Source: 66-474 sp035249175 (GTDB lineage: Bacteria; Pseudomonadota; Gammaproteobacteria; Xanthomonadales; Rhodanobacteraceae). Taken from it: a DNA stretch of 64,000 nt. Under the pieces are notes generated by a model, which was not told the origin of the DNA, ran no database searches, and worked only from the letters and a program-made list of their open reading frames with translations. Where the stretch lies: assembly GCA_035249175.1 (NCBI GenBank), contig DATFGT010000051.1, positions 68,068-132,067 on the forward strand, read 5' to 3'. Every line of letters starts with the position of its first letter. The first letter of the stretch is position 1. Position numbers and translations under genes: made by a program. Positions 25,367 to 33,970 of the stretch are shown here, in pieces.

Positions 25367-26956
25367 TCAGAGCGACGCAGCCGCCTGGCCCATGATGATG
25401 CTGCCAAAGCCAGTGCAGTAATCCCAGCCCGACGCGGCGCGCTCGCCACCGTTGTTGCCGGAAGTCACGTCGTGGAACGCCGAGGCCGGCAACTGGTAGA
25501 GCTTCGGCGCGGCGAAACCGATGCCGGTGCCCTTGGCGGCAATCATGCGCGCCCAGAAGCCCACGAACAGCGGCGACGACAGGCTGGTACCACCGTACTG
25601 CGCCGGGCCGCCGTTGACCACGATGATGGCACCGCTGTTGGGATCGGCGTCGAAGGCGATGTCGGGCACGCCACGCGTCGTGTGGCCCGCATTCTGACCC
25701 ACCCCGACCTGCCAACTCGGGATCGGCTCGAAGGTGCTGGGACTGCCGCCGGTACCAGACCATACTGTCTCACCCTGCCAAGTGGTGGTCGTGGCATTCA
25801 ACGTGGTACCGCCCACGGCCACCACGTACGGCGAGCTGGCCGGCCAGCTCGGCGTAGTGCCTTTCGGACTGCCGCCGCATTCGTTGGAGCCCGCGTCGCC
25901 CGAGGACACCGAGAACGTCTGGCCCTGCGCATCAGCCTGCTGGAAGATCGCATCGGCGGCCGCGGCCGAACCATCCCCCTTCGCCGAGGTTTCGCATTCG
26001 CCCAGCGACACGTTGATGACCTTGGAGGCATTGGCAGTGACCACCGTATTGAAGTCGGCCACCATGCTTGAATTCGCCAGCGTCGGGATGTTGTAGAAGA
26101 CGATCTTGCCGACCTGGCCACCGCCCATGCCGACGATGTCCTGGCTGTCGAGATCCCACTCGGCCGTGCCGCTGGTATCGGTACCGGTACCACCGGTGTT
26201 GACAATCTGCGTCGTCACCGTCGCCAGGCCATTTTGCGAAGTGAAGGTGTTGAGGTCGGAAAGCGTCTGGCTGAGATCACCGTTCGAAATGATGCCCACG
26301 GTCACGCCGGCCGCGGTCGGCAAGCTGGTGCCGCCATAGATCGACGGGAATTGGGTCGGGTTGTGGCCGATGATGGAACCGCCACCACCGCCGGGCTTGC
26401 CCTTCATGACGCGTCCGACGGGATGCGGCACATGCACCGTCTGCAGCCCCAGTACGCCGCTCACGCCGTGCAGCGACGCCGGAACCGCCGCGTCGCTGGA
26501 ATTGGCGTAGGCGTTGCGGCCGTCATGGGTATGCACGCGCACCAGGTTCGTATGAAACGCTGACTGCACGGCCGCCGCGGGCGCGGTGGCGGAAACCAAC
26601 AGGTGGTTGGACGAGATGCTGACGTCGGAGAAGCCGTGCTGCATGAGCCATGCCGCGACGGCATTCGCGTCGACCTCGCGGGGCCCGTACTGCGCGATGA
26701 ATTGGGCAGGCGTCAGGTTGGGGTGGTTGGGATTGGCAATGAAGGCCTGCAGTTGCGCCTCGTTGCGCAATTGCAGCGAAACCGATACGCGCATCGGTTG
26801 GGCAAGGGACATCGGTCCCGTCACCATGTCGCCGGTGTGCAACGCAGCGGCATGCGCCACCAGCTTGGTGCCGGCAGGCGCCGCGGCGCAGGCCAGCGAG
26901 GCGCCGGCAAGGCCAAGCCCCACCACCAGACTTTTCATACGCAACTTGTGTGACAT
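25367..26956 (-). CDS. Secreted S53 (sedolisin/kumamolisin-type) serine peptidase A
   Basis: A 529-residue exported acid-type serine-carboxyl peptidase. ATG 26956 (MSHKLRMKSLVVG) is chosen over the upstream extension because AGGAGA lies six bases before it and a signal peptide follows. The activation pro-domain occupies about residues 40-190 (MRVSVSLQLRNEAQLQAF; NPNHPNLTPAQF). The catalytic Glu/Asp pair lies in EWDLDSQDIVG near residue 265, the oxyanion Asp in SSGDAGSNECG near 352, and the nucleophile in GGTSLSSPLF at about residue 458. The C-terminus stops shortly after the calcium site (DYCTGFGSI). It is a paralogue of the peptidase at 27792-29795 but lacks that protein's C-terminal extension. 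Confidence 0.94.
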   Translation of the reverse strand: MSHKLRMKSLVVGLGLAGASLACAAAPAGTKLVAHAAALHTGDMVTGPMSLAQPMRVSVSLQLRNEAQLQAFIANPNHPNLTPAQFIAQYGPREVDANAVAAWLMQHGFSDVSISSNHLLVSATAPAAAVQSAFHTNLVRVHTHDGRNAYANSSDAAVPASLHGVSGVLGLQTVHVPHPVGRVMKGKPGGGGGSIIGHNPTQFPSIYGGTSLPTAAGVTVGIISNGDLSQTLSDLNTFTSQNGLATVTTQIVNTGGTGTDTSGTAEWDLDSQDIVGMGGGQVGKIVFYNIPTLANSSMVADFNTVVTANASKVINVSLGECETSAKGDGSAAAADAIFQQADAQGQTFSVSSGDAGSNECGGSPKGTTPSWPASSPYVVAVGGTTLNATTTTWQGETVWSGTGGSPSTFEPIPSWQVGVGQNAGHTTRGVPDIAFDADPNSGAIIVVNGGPAQYGGTSLSSPLFVGFWARMIAAKGTGIGFAAPKLYQLPASAFHDVTSGNNGGERAASGWDYCTGFGSIIMGQAAASL

Positions 26957-27174
26957 CGAGATCTCCTGAGGAAGTGCACGAAGATGATCGAGCTTGCGAT
27001 TTCCACGCACGGTTCAGGTACGGAGACCCCGTGCCGGACACCACCTCCCCTGGCGCTTTTGCCCGCTCTAGCCGAACAGGCATGCGCGGAACGCCGAGAT
27101 CGACGTTTGCAGACCAGCTGGACGCGCCCTCACGCGCACAAGCCAAGAAACATTAGTCTCGTTTGAGATGCCGA

Positions 27175-27222
27175 GTCACGCTGCAATGCACCACCGCCCC
27201 CGGAAGCAATGCGGGTAGGCGG
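27175..27222. promoter_or_regulatory. Upstream blocks shared by the two S53 peptidase genes, copy A
   Basis: GTCACGCTGCA (27175-27185) and GCAATGCGGGTAGGCGG (27206-27222) recur upstream of the other S53 gene at 30018-30028 and 30034-30050. The first block is 219 bp from this gene's start and 223 bp from the other's. They could be a regulator site or duplicated flanking DNA. Confidence 0.45.
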
Positions 27223-27237
27223 CAGGCGCCGCGAGCC

Positions 27238-27651
27238 TCAGCGCCGGATGCCCCTCATCAAGTGAGTCCGCCGGCTGCGCAGCACCCATGCCGCAAGCGC
27301 CAGCACCAGCAATGCCGGCGTGGCCCAGTACAACACCACCAGCAAGCCGCGCCATGGCCCACGCGACTGGGTGAACAACTGGCTCGTCGCCGTGGCCGGC
27401 GATGCCACGATCGAAGGATAGGCATCGGCGAACGCCGCATTCGCCACGTCTTGTCCGGACGCGCCGGTGTAGGCGGCCAGCGGGTCGCCCAACACGATGT
27501 AGGTATGCAGCAACGGGGCGTTGGCGCGCGCCGAAGCTGCCAGCGCGGGGCCAACGCCCGGCTCGCGGGCGAGCGATCCATACAGCCACGCATTGAACGC
27601 CAGGCACAGCACGAACAGCGTGGACAACACCGCGTATTTGCGCCAGCGCAT
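27238..27651 (-). CDS. Small membrane protein between the two S53 peptidase genes
   Basis: A 137-residue protein of unknown function. ATG 27651 is supported by a strong AGGAGGG six bases upstream; the open frame further upstream crosses a terminator and is not coding. Two transmembrane helices are clear: residues about 8-25 (VLSTLFVLCLAFNAWLY) and about 103-122 (GLLVVLYWATPALLVLALAAWVL), with an extracytoplasmic loop of about 75 residues between them and a basic tail (RSRRTHLMRGIRR). No motif was recognised. Its position between two secreted peptidases, on the same strand, suggests a role with them, but the terminator after the upstream peptidase gene argues for separate transcription. Confidence 0.72.
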   Translation of the reverse strand: MRWRKYAVLSTLFVLCLAFNAWLYGSLAREPGVGPALAASARANAPLLHTYIVLGDPLAAYTGASGQDVANAAFADAYPSIVASPATATSQLFTQSRGPWRGLLVVLYWATPALLVLALAAWVLRSRRTHLMRGIRR

Positions 27652-27725
27652 GGGCCGCCCTCCTGCACTGTCAAGCATCGCAAGCGGCCCGAGGACCGTC
27701 AATGTGCAGCCAGCCATGGTCGCAA

Positions 27726-27754
27726 GAAAAAGGGTCCGGCCCCCGGCCGGACCC
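27726..27754 (-). terminator. Rho-independent terminator after S53 peptidase B
   Basis: A 10-bp perfect stem GGGTCCGGCC / GGCCGGACCC with a three-base loop at 27732-27754. Read on the minus strand it is followed by a T run (the AAAAA at 27727-27731). It lies 37 bp past the stop of the peptidase gene. Confidence 0.9.
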
Positions 27755-27791
27755 CAAGGTTGCAACGCAGCACTGTGTGACGACGGGTTCC

Positions 27792-29795
27792 TCAGAACGT
27801 CATGCTCCAGCCGTTCAAGGTCCCGTAGTCGCCACCATCGCCCCAGACGTCGTCGTCGATCACCTTGAGCTTCCAGGTGCCGTTGCTCGATACCGACGAG
27901 GCGTTGATGTCGTACGTCTTGTTGATGTTGCCGTCGTTGTTGTAATCCGGGTATTGCAGGATCGCGTAGGCCCCGTTCGGCGCATACAACACGATTTCCA
28001 GATCACCCGACCAGTTGTGCGTGATATTCACGTGCACCGGAAGATCGGAGGGCGCAGCACCAGGCTCTCCCGTCACCGAGATCCTGCTGGTCGCCGTGCC
28101 ATTGTCCGGGATCACGTAGTGGTTATTGTTCGAGAACGTCCCGCCCGGCGGCGGCGGGGGCGGTGGCGGTGGAGGCGGCGGCGAGGTACCCCCGCCACCA
28201 CTGCCCGCCACGTTGCCCACGAAGCTCGCGATGTTGATCGAACCGAAGCCGGTCGTGTAGTCCCAGCCCACCGCGGCCGATTCGCCACCGTTGCTGCCTT
28301 GGGTCACATCATGGAAGTCGGTCGAATAATGCGACGCAGCATCCTGATAAATAAGCGGTGCTGCAAAACCGAGACTCGAATCGGTGGCCAGCGTGCGGGC
28401 CCACACACCGACGAACAGCGGCGAGGCAAGGCTGGTACCGCCGATCTGTTCGCTCGAACCGTCCACGATCACCAGCGCGCCGGTGTTGGGATCGGCATCG
28501 AACGCAACGTCCGGCACGCCACGCGTGGAATGCCCCGCATTCTGGCCTACACCCTGCTGCCAGCTCGGCATCGCTTCGAAGGTGCTGGGGCTGCCGCCGG
28601 TGCCACTCCAGACGGTCTCGCCCGTCCAACTCGTGCCGCTGGTATTGAGCGTAGTGCCGCCGACCGCGACCACGTACTGCGAATCGGCGGGCCAGCTCGG
28701 CGTCACGCCGCCGTCTCCGCACTCGTCTGCGCCGGAGTCCCCCGACGAGATCGAAAATGTGATGCCCTCGGCGTCGGCTTCCTGGAACACGCTGTCGCCG
28801 GTGGCGGCGCCGTTCGTTTCGGTGCCGGTTTCGCAACCGCCGATCGAGACGTTGACGACCCGCACCTGGCCGCTGGTGGTGGCTTGGCTAAAGCCGTCCA
28901 CCAGATCCTGGGTGGTGAGCTGCGGAATGTCGTAGAGGTACAGCGCCTGCACGCCACCACTGATCCCGACGATGTCCTGACTGTCCAGATCCCACTCGGC
29001 ATCGCCGCTGGTATCGGAACCGCCGCCGTCCACCTTCACCACGTTCATCGGGATGTTGCCGTAGCCGTTCTGGCTCAGGAACGACTGGAAGTCATTCAGC
29101 ACGTTACTCATGCTCCCCTGCGTGATGATGCCCACGCTAATGGTCGAAGCGGTCGCGGTGCCGCCGGCGCCATAGATCGCCGCGAAGTCGGAGGGATCGT
29201 GTCCGACCTGAGCCTGGGTTGATGCCATACGCTTCAGGGGCATCACGTGGAACTGGTGCACGTTCTGCAGACCCAGCACTTCGTTGACCACGCCTTGCAG
29301 CGCGGTTGGAATACGCGCCGGTTTCGAATTGGCAAACGCCAGCCGCCCTTTACTGGTGCGCACGTTGACCATGCTGGTGTGGAACGCGGCTTGCACCCTG
29401 GAAACAGATGCGTCACCGGAGACCAGCAGGTTGTCCGGCGTCACCTTGATGCCGGTGAAGCCCTGCTGGCGCATGAATGCCTTGACCTGGTTCACCTGCG
29501 CCACGGTCGGCCCGTATTCGGCCATGAACCCGGCGTGGCTCAGGTTCTTGTGACGCGGGTTGGCGATGAACGCCTTCAGTTGCGCTTCGTTGCGCCAGTG
29601 CAACGACATCGTCACGCGCATCGGTTTGGTGAGGGCCATTGGACCGATGACCGAATCGCCCGCCCGCAACTGCGTTGCCTGCGTGGCGACGGCAGTGTTG
29701 GCGACAACGGCGGAAGGGGTCGCAGCAATGGCAGCCGATCCGGCAGCCAGGCCCACGGCAACGACTAAAGCCTTCAATCTGAGATTGCTTGGCAT
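27792..29795 (-). CDS. Secreted S53 serine peptidase B with C-terminal P domain
   Basis: A 667-residue exported peptidase. Of two adjacent ATGs, 29795 (MPSNLRLKALVV) is preferred, seven bases after AGGAG; 29798 is the alternative. A signal peptide is followed by the S53 pro-domain (MRVTMSLHWRNEAQLKAF), then the catalytic region with EWDLDSQDIVG, SSGDSGADECG and the nucleophile in GGTSLASPLF at about residue 455. A glycine run and twelve prolines (about residues 535-552) link to a 115-residue P/Homo B domain, recognised by HNWSGDLEIVLYAPNG and GTWKLKVIDDD...GTLNGWSMTF. P domains normally accompany subtilisin-type convertases, so this fusion is notable. It is a paralogue of peptidase A. Confidence 0.94.
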   Translation of the reverse strand: MPSNLRLKALVVAVGLAAGSAAIAATPSAVVANTAVATQATQLRAGDSVIGPMALTKPMRVTMSLHWRNEAQLKAFIANPRHKNLSHAGFMAEYGPTVAQVNQVKAFMRQQGFTGIKVTPDNLLVSGDASVSRVQAAFHTSMVNVRTSKGRLAFANSKPARIPTALQGVVNEVLGLQNVHQFHVMPLKRMASTQAQVGHDPSDFAAIYGAGGTATASTISVGIITQGSMSNVLNDFQSFLSQNGYGNIPMNVVKVDGGGSDTSGDAEWDLDSQDIVGISGGVQALYLYDIPQLTTQDLVDGFSQATTSGQVRVVNVSIGGCETGTETNGAATGDSVFQEADAEGITFSISSGDSGADECGDGGVTPSWPADSQYVVAVGGTTLNTSGTSWTGETVWSGTGGSPSTFEAMPSWQQGVGQNAGHSTRGVPDVAFDADPNTGALVIVDGSSEQIGGTSLASPLFVGVWARTLATDSSLGFAAPLIYQDAASHYSTDFHDVTQGSNGGESAAVGWDYTTGFGSINIASFVGNVAGSGGGGTSPPPPPPPPPPPPGGTFSNNNHYVIPDNGTATSRISVTGEPGAAPSDLPVHVNITHNWSGDLEIVLYAPNGAYAILQYPDYNNDGNINKTYDINASSVSSNGTWKLKVIDDDVWGDGGDYGTLNGWSMTF

Positions 29796-30104
29796 CATTG
29801 AGCTCCTGCTGGTGGGAAGAAGCACGGACGCGCCTTGCGAGCGCACGACCGTGCGACGCAAATCCGCCATGCACACTCCCCACCCGGCAGCGAAGCCGCC
29901 AAGCCCTTTTGATCCTCACATATATCGCGCCGGTCGACACGACGCGAATGCGGATTGTCCCGCTGGCGCCCTCATCAACCAGCGAACCCGACAAACGTAA
30001 ACAAATGTAACTTGGTGGTCACGCTGCAGCGCAGCAATGCGTTCAGGCGGCGGACAGCAACTTGAACGGGATCGCCCGGCGTGCGATCGCACAGGTGAAA
30101 AACG
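29796..30104. other. Upstream region of S53 peptidase B, with shared blocks (copy B)
   Basis: A 309-bp gap between sufT and the S53 peptidase B gene. It carries the second copy of the conserved blocks: GTCACGCTGCA (30018-30028) and GCAATGCGTTCAGGCGG (30034-30050). Next to them, at 29990-30011, is an AT-rich patch (ACAAACGTAAACAAATGTAA), unusual for this genome and a plausible promoter area on the minus strand. A 12-bp palindrome GTGCGATCGCAC lies at 30081-30092. No gene was found. Confidence 0.5.
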
Positions 30105-30662
30105 CTACATCATGCCCGTCTGAAGCTTGGCCTCGTCCGACATCATGGACTGATTCCAGGGCGGATCGAACACCAGGTCGATCTGGGTTTCGGCGACAGT
30201 CGGGATCACCTCCAGCTTGGTGCGAGCATCTTCTACCATGATGTCGCCCATCCCGCAGCCGGGCGCGGTGAGGGTCAGCTTGACGTACACCTTGCGCTGG
30301 CCGTCGTCGGTGTGTTCCATGCTCAAGTCGTACACCAGCCCCAGATCGACCACGTTGATCGGGATCTCCGGATCGAACACGGTGCGCAACTGTTCCCACA
30401 CCACCAGTTCGATGTCTTCGTCGTTGGGATTTTCCGGCACCGACAGCGGATCGGGCGGCAGCTTGCCCAGCGCGTCCGCATCCTTGCCGTCGACGCGGAA
30501 CAGGCTGCCCTCGACGTACACCGTGAAGCTGCCGCCCAGGGACTGGGTGATGTAGCCGGTTTGGCCCGCGGGAAGATTCACCACGTCACCATAGGGTACG
30601 TGCACCGCGTGGCAGTCGCGTTGCAGAGTAAAGGGTTCGCTGGAGGCGCTGAATCCGGACAT
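30105..30662 (-). CDS. sufT: Fe-S cluster assembly factor SufT (MIP18/DUF59 family)
   Basis: A 185-residue cytoplasmic protein helping to mature iron-sulfur proteins. The N-terminal extension (HVPYGDVVNLPAGQTGYITQ...GGSFTVYV) is typical of long SufT. The DUF59 domain follows from about residue 90: WEQLRTVFDPEIPINVVDLGLVY, then LTLTAPGCGMGDIMVED with the conserved cysteine, and VFDPPWNQSMMSDEAK near the end. In related genomes sufT sits at the end of a suf operon; here no other suf gene is nearby, so it is an orphan. Its own promoter region lies at 30663-30851. Confidence 0.93.
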   Translation of the reverse strand: MSGFSASSEPFTLQRDCHAVHVPYGDVVNLPAGQTGYITQSLGGSFTVYVEGSLFRVDGKDADALGKLPPDPLSVPENPNDEDIELVVWEQLRTVFDPEIPINVVDLGLVYDLSMEHTDDGQRKVYVKLTLTAPGCGMGDIMVEDARTKLEVIPTVAETQIDLVFDPPWNQSMMSDEAKLQTGMM

Positions 30663-30851
30663 GGTTTTCCAAAGTCACGACTGAGTGCGCGCGAAGCGTC
30701 GCGCACAATGTCGAAGCATAGCAACGTGCCATGCGGGTGGTTCTTGATGGAGGTCAGAGTCGGCGTGCACAAGGGCTGGTGAGAACGCGGTACCAACGCG
30801 GCGCATGCCGCTGCTTTATCATCGGACATTCCACTTTCCGGTCCGATCCGC

Positions 30852-31343
30852 TTGGACGATTCCGCAAGCACTTCGCCAGCCAAGGCGTCCGCGCACGTCG
30901 CAAACTCGACGGTGGCGCGCGTGTTCGGTTGCCTCACCTCAGCCTTCGGCTGGCTGATGTGCACGCTTGCCGCAGGGGCGGTCGCTGCATTCGCCGCGAT
31001 CGTGTTCGGCATCCGTCCCTGCTGGCCGATCCTGGTGCTTGCGTTGCCTTTGACGCTGGTGTTGAAGCTGTGCGGTTGCATGGTTGCACGCTGGGGCTCG
31101 GCGATTGCAGCCGCTGCGGTTTTGCTCGCCGGCTTCTACGCCACGTGTCTGGTCGCGGTCGCGCGCATCGCGGCGGCCACCGGGTTCCCGTTCGGGCAGG
31201 CATTTCGCGCCGGCGGCGTCGGACTGACGCTGCAGGTGGCGGAACTCGGTTTGAACGCGACCGCCGTCCTGGTATACGCGGGCGCGGCGGTCCTCGCCGC
31301 TGCACTCGCGGCTTGGCTGGCGCCTTCGCGCGATCGTCCGTGA
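30852..31343 (+). CDS. Predicted membrane protein of unknown function
   Basis: A protein of up to 163 residues if TTG 30852 is the start. No Shine-Dalgarno sequence is near it, and a GTG at about 30912 (VARVFGCL) would be an alternative. Four hydrophobic helices are visible: about residues 29-51, 59-75, 84-107 and 137-156. There are five cysteines, some within helices (SAFGWLMC, KLCGCMV). No family was recognised. Its last codons and stop (GAT CGT CCG TGA) lie inside a long-form interspersed repeat, so its C-terminus was set by the repeat. It converges with pntB. Confidence 0.55.
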   Translation: MDDSASTSPAKASAHVANSTVARVFGCLTSAFGWLMCTLAAGAVAAFAAIVFGIRPCWPILVLALPLTLVLKLCGCMVARWGSAIAAAAVLLAGFYATCLVAVARIAAATGFPFGQAFRAGGVGLTLQVAELGLNATAVLVYAGAAVLAAALAAWLAPSRDRP

Positions 31344-31442
31344 TCGCTGCACTGCCAAGCTGCCATTCAAGAATAACAATTTCCACCACCGAGCCCCAGA
31401 ACGGCAGCCCCTGCCCTCACTTCTCGCAACAACTGCTCGGAT
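31330..31442 (+). repeat. Interspersed repeat, long form, copy 3 (diverged core)
   Basis: Begins GCGATCGTCCGTGATCGC at 31330, has a spacer of about the same length as copies 1 and 7, and ends with a diverged core (CCCAGAACGGCAGCCCCTGCC, then TCACTTCTCGCAACAACTGC). It overlaps the last 14 bases of the membrane protein gene and supplies its stop codon. Confidence 0.75.
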
Positions 31443-31448
31443 CACAGA

Positions 31449-32918
31449 TCACACGTCCAGCGTCTTCAAGCCCGCCACCAGTTCGCTCGCCGCCGCCTGC
31501 CCGTCGCCATACAACATGCGCGTATTGTCGGCGTAGAACAACGCGTTCTCGATGCCGGCGAAACCCTTGCCACGTCCGCGCTTGATCACGATGACGTTCT
31601 TCGCCTTGGCGACGTCCAGGATCGGCATGCCGTAGATCGGGGAATTCTTGTCGGTGCGCGCGACCGGATTCACCACGTCGTTGGCGCCGATCACCAGCGC
31701 GACGTCGGTATTGGGAAATTCCGGATTGATGTCGTCCATGTCCTCGATCAGGTCATAGGGTACGCCGGCTTCGGCCAGCAGCACGTTCATGTGACCGGGC
31801 ATGCGGCCTGCCACCGGATGGATCGCGAATTTCACCTTGACGCCGCGCTCGATCAGCAGCTTGGCGAATTCCCATATCTTGTGCTGCGCCTGCGCAACCG
31901 CCATGCCGTAACCCGGCACGATCGCGACGCGTTCCGCGTACGCCATCATCACTGCCGCGTCGCTGGCGTCGATCGGTTTCAGCGCGCCCGCGATTTCCTG
32001 CTGCGTGGCGCCGCCGCCACCGCCGAAATTGCCGAACAGCACATTGCCCAGCGAACGGTTCATCGCCTTGGCCATCAACTGCGTCAACAGCGTACCGGCC
32101 GCGCCCACCACCATGCCCGCGATGATCATCGCCTCGTTCTGCAGCACGAAACCTTCGAATGCGACCGCGAGGCCGGTGAAGGCGTTGTACATCGAGATCA
32201 CCACCGGCATGTCGGCGCCGCCGATCGGCAGCGTCATCGCGATGCCGAACACCAGCGACAACACGATGAATCCGATCAGCCAGCCCCATGCAAAGGCATG
32301 GCCTTCGATCCCGGCGGCAAGCGCGATTGCACCGCACACCACCGCGGCCGCGAAGATCGCAAGATTCACCCACCGCTGCAGCGGGAACACGAAGCGGCGA
32401 TCCATCCAGCCCTGCAGCTTCGCGAACGCGATCAGCGAGCCGGTGAACGACACCGCACCGATCAGCACGCCGACGAAGGCCAACACCAATTCGGTGGTAC
32501 CCAGATGCCCCGCCACGTCGGCCCAGGCTTCGGGCTGGATGGGCGAGGTGTCCGGCACCAGCTTCAGTGCGGCGTTGAACTTGATCAACTCGACGGCGCC
32601 GATCGCCGCCGCGGCGCCGCCGCCCATGCCGTTGAACAGCGCCACCATCTGCGGCATCGCGGTCATCGGCACGCGCCGGCCGACGATCCAGGAAATCACC
32701 ACGCCCACCACGATCGCCGCGATCATCCAGCCGAGGTTGTGCATGCCGGGCAGCAAGAACGTCACGATGATCGCGGCAGCCATGCCGGCGCCTGCCCATA
32801 CGATGCCCTGCCGCGCAGTGCGCGGCGAACTCATGCGTTTCAATCCCCAGATGAAAAGAACGGCGGCGATGAAGTAGATGGCTTCTACGACGGTGGGCAT
32901 CCAGGTCGGGAGCGTCAT
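31449..32918 (-). CDS. pntB: NAD(P) transhydrogenase subunit beta
   Basis: A 489-residue inner-membrane subunit of the proton-pumping transhydrogenase, which moves hydride between NADH and NADP+ using proton-motive force. The N-terminal two thirds hold about eight transmembrane helices, including the conserved VALFNGMGGGAAA segment. The C-terminal NADP-binding domain III starts near residue 310 and shows IVPGYGMAVAQAQH, FAIHPVAGRMPGHMNVLLAEA, GANDVVNPVAR and KRGRGKGFAGIENALF. ATG 32918 overlaps the pntAB stop as ATGA, so the two are co-translated. The pntAA gene is unusually distant, at 36475-37578. Confidence 0.97.
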   Translation of the reverse strand: MTLPTWMPTVVEAIYFIAAVLFIWGLKRMSSPRTARQGIVWAGAGMAAAIIVTFLLPGMHNLGWMIAAIVVGVVISWIVGRRVPMTAMPQMVALFNGMGGGAAAAIGAVELIKFNAALKLVPDTSPIQPEAWADVAGHLGTTELVLAFVGVLIGAVSFTGSLIAFAKLQGWMDRRFVFPLQRWVNLAIFAAAVVCGAIALAAGIEGHAFAWGWLIGFIVLSLVFGIAMTLPIGGADMPVVISMYNAFTGLAVAFEGFVLQNEAMIIAGMVVGAAGTLLTQLMAKAMNRSLGNVLFGNFGGGGGATQQEIAGALKPIDASDAAVMMAYAERVAIVPGYGMAVAQAQHKIWEFAKLLIERGVKVKFAIHPVAGRMPGHMNVLLAEAGVPYDLIEDMDDINPEFPNTDVALVIGANDVVNPVARTDKNSPIYGMPILDVAKAKNVIVIKRGRGKGFAGIENALFYADNTRMLYGDGQAAASELVAGLKTLDV

Positions 32919-33229
32919 TGCTTTTTCTCCGCCGGCTGCGGAGAAGCGGGCCTCGATGACTTGAACATTTCCAGCATCCGCTCGGTGACGACGTAACCGC
33001 CCGCCACGTTGCCGGCCGCCAGCAGCACCGCGGCCACGCCGATGGCGATTTCGATCGGCGTTTCGGCATGCCCCAGCGCCACCATCGCCCCGACCAGCAC
33101 GATGCCGTGCACGAAGTTGGAACCCGACATCAGCGGCGTGTGCAAAATGACTGGCACCCGACTGATGATCTCGTAGCCGGTGAAGGCTGCCAACATGAAG
33201 ATGTACAGTGCGAGAAAACCGGTGATCAT
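32915..33229 (-). CDS. pntAB: NAD(P) transhydrogenase alpha-2 (membrane) subunit
   Basis: A 104-residue membrane protein equal to the C-terminal membrane part of E. coli PntA, here a separate polypeptide as in Rhodospirillum-type three-subunit enzymes. Three helices are visible (FLALYIFMLAAFTGYEII; GIVLVGAMVALG; AIGVAAVLLAAGNVAGGYVV), with the family segment RVPVILHTPLMSGSNF between the first two. ATG 33229 has AGGAGGG seven bases upstream. It overlaps pntB by four bases. The expected upstream partner pntAA is missing here: the next genes upstream run the opposite way. Confidence 0.95.
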   Translation of the reverse strand: MITGFLALYIFMLAAFTGYEIISRVPVILHTPLMSGSNFVHGIVLVGAMVALGHAETPIEIAIGVAAVLLAAGNVAGGYVVTERMLEMFKSSRPASPQPAEKKQ

Positions 33230-33328
33230 GTTTCCCTCCTGCAGGCTTGCGTCATCATAACGGCATGCGTGGCCGTGGTGCTGCGGTCAACCCGATGACC
33301 GTTGGTGCGTTATCGAGGACAAGACAGG

Positions 33329-33970
33329 ATGCGCGAGACCACGGATGCCGAACCGATCCCCGCCAGCGGGGTTGCCATGAATGCCGTCGCGGCCCTGGAA
33401 CCCGTCGCCGTGATGCCGGCCATGGACGCCGTGCGACCGGTCGCGCCGACCGTCGAAGCATTCCTCGCCACGGTCGAAAGGCGTGCATGGCGCGTCGCCG
33501 AAATCGCGCTGCATGACCCGGACGAGGCCCTGGACGCCGTGCAGGACGCAATGCTGCGACTGGTCAGGCATTACTCGAGCAAACCAGCCGGGGAATGGCC
33601 GCCGCTGTTCTGGGGCATCCTGCGCCGCCGCATCACGGACCTGCAACGTCGGCGCACCGTGCGCAACCGGATCCTGGTCTGGACCGGGCGCGCAACGAAT
33701 GATGACGATGAGGAATTGCCGGCGTGGGAAGCGCCGGACCCGGGGCCTGACCCGGCGCGCGCGCTGGCGTCGCGTCAGGCGCACGCAGCGATGTCCAAGG
33801 CCATCCGCACACTCCCGCGCCGACAACAGCAAGCCTTCCTGTTGCGCGTGCTGGAAGGTTTGGATGTGGCGGACACGGCGAAGGCAATGGGCTGCAGCGC
33901 CGGCAGCGTCAAGACCCATTTGTCGCGCGCGATGGATGCGCTGCGAACGCAACTCGAGGATTGGCAATGA
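33329..33970 (+). CDS. ECF-type RNA polymerase sigma factor
   Basis: A 213-residue sigma-70 family factor of the extracytoplasmic-function class. ATG 33329 follows GAGGA by nine bases; the TTG at 33302 is less likely. Region 2 lies at about residues 55-110 (DEALDAVQDAMLRLVRHY; PLFWGILRRRITDLQRRR), and region 4 at about 155-205 (LPRRQQQAFLLRVLEGLDVADTAKAMG, SVKTHLSRAMDALR), including the helix-turn-helix. A proline/acid-rich linker separates them. An N-terminal extension of about 35 residues has no counterpart in RpoE. Its stop overlaps the next gene as ATGA; that gene probably encodes its regulator. The trio sits between pntAB and the aspartyl protease. Confidence 0.9.
   Translation: MRETTDAEPIPASGVAMNAVAALEPVAVMPAMDAVRPVAPTVEAFLATVERRAWRVAEIALHDPDEALDAVQDAMLRLVRHYSSKPAGEWPPLFWGILRRRITDLQRRRTVRNRILVWTGRATNDDDEELPAWEAPDPGPDPARALASRQAHAAMSKAIRTLPRRQQQAFLLRVLEGLDVADTAKAMGCSAGSVKTHLSRAMDALRTQLEDWQ

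Noticed and set aside
28140..28200. GGC/GGT-rich run as a possible tandem repeat or CRISPR-like array
   Set aside because: It encodes the polyproline linker of the S53 peptidase; codon-level repetition only.
27702..29222. 506-residue open frame opposite S53 peptidase B
   Set aside because: Antisense to a gene with full S53 motifs and a P domain.
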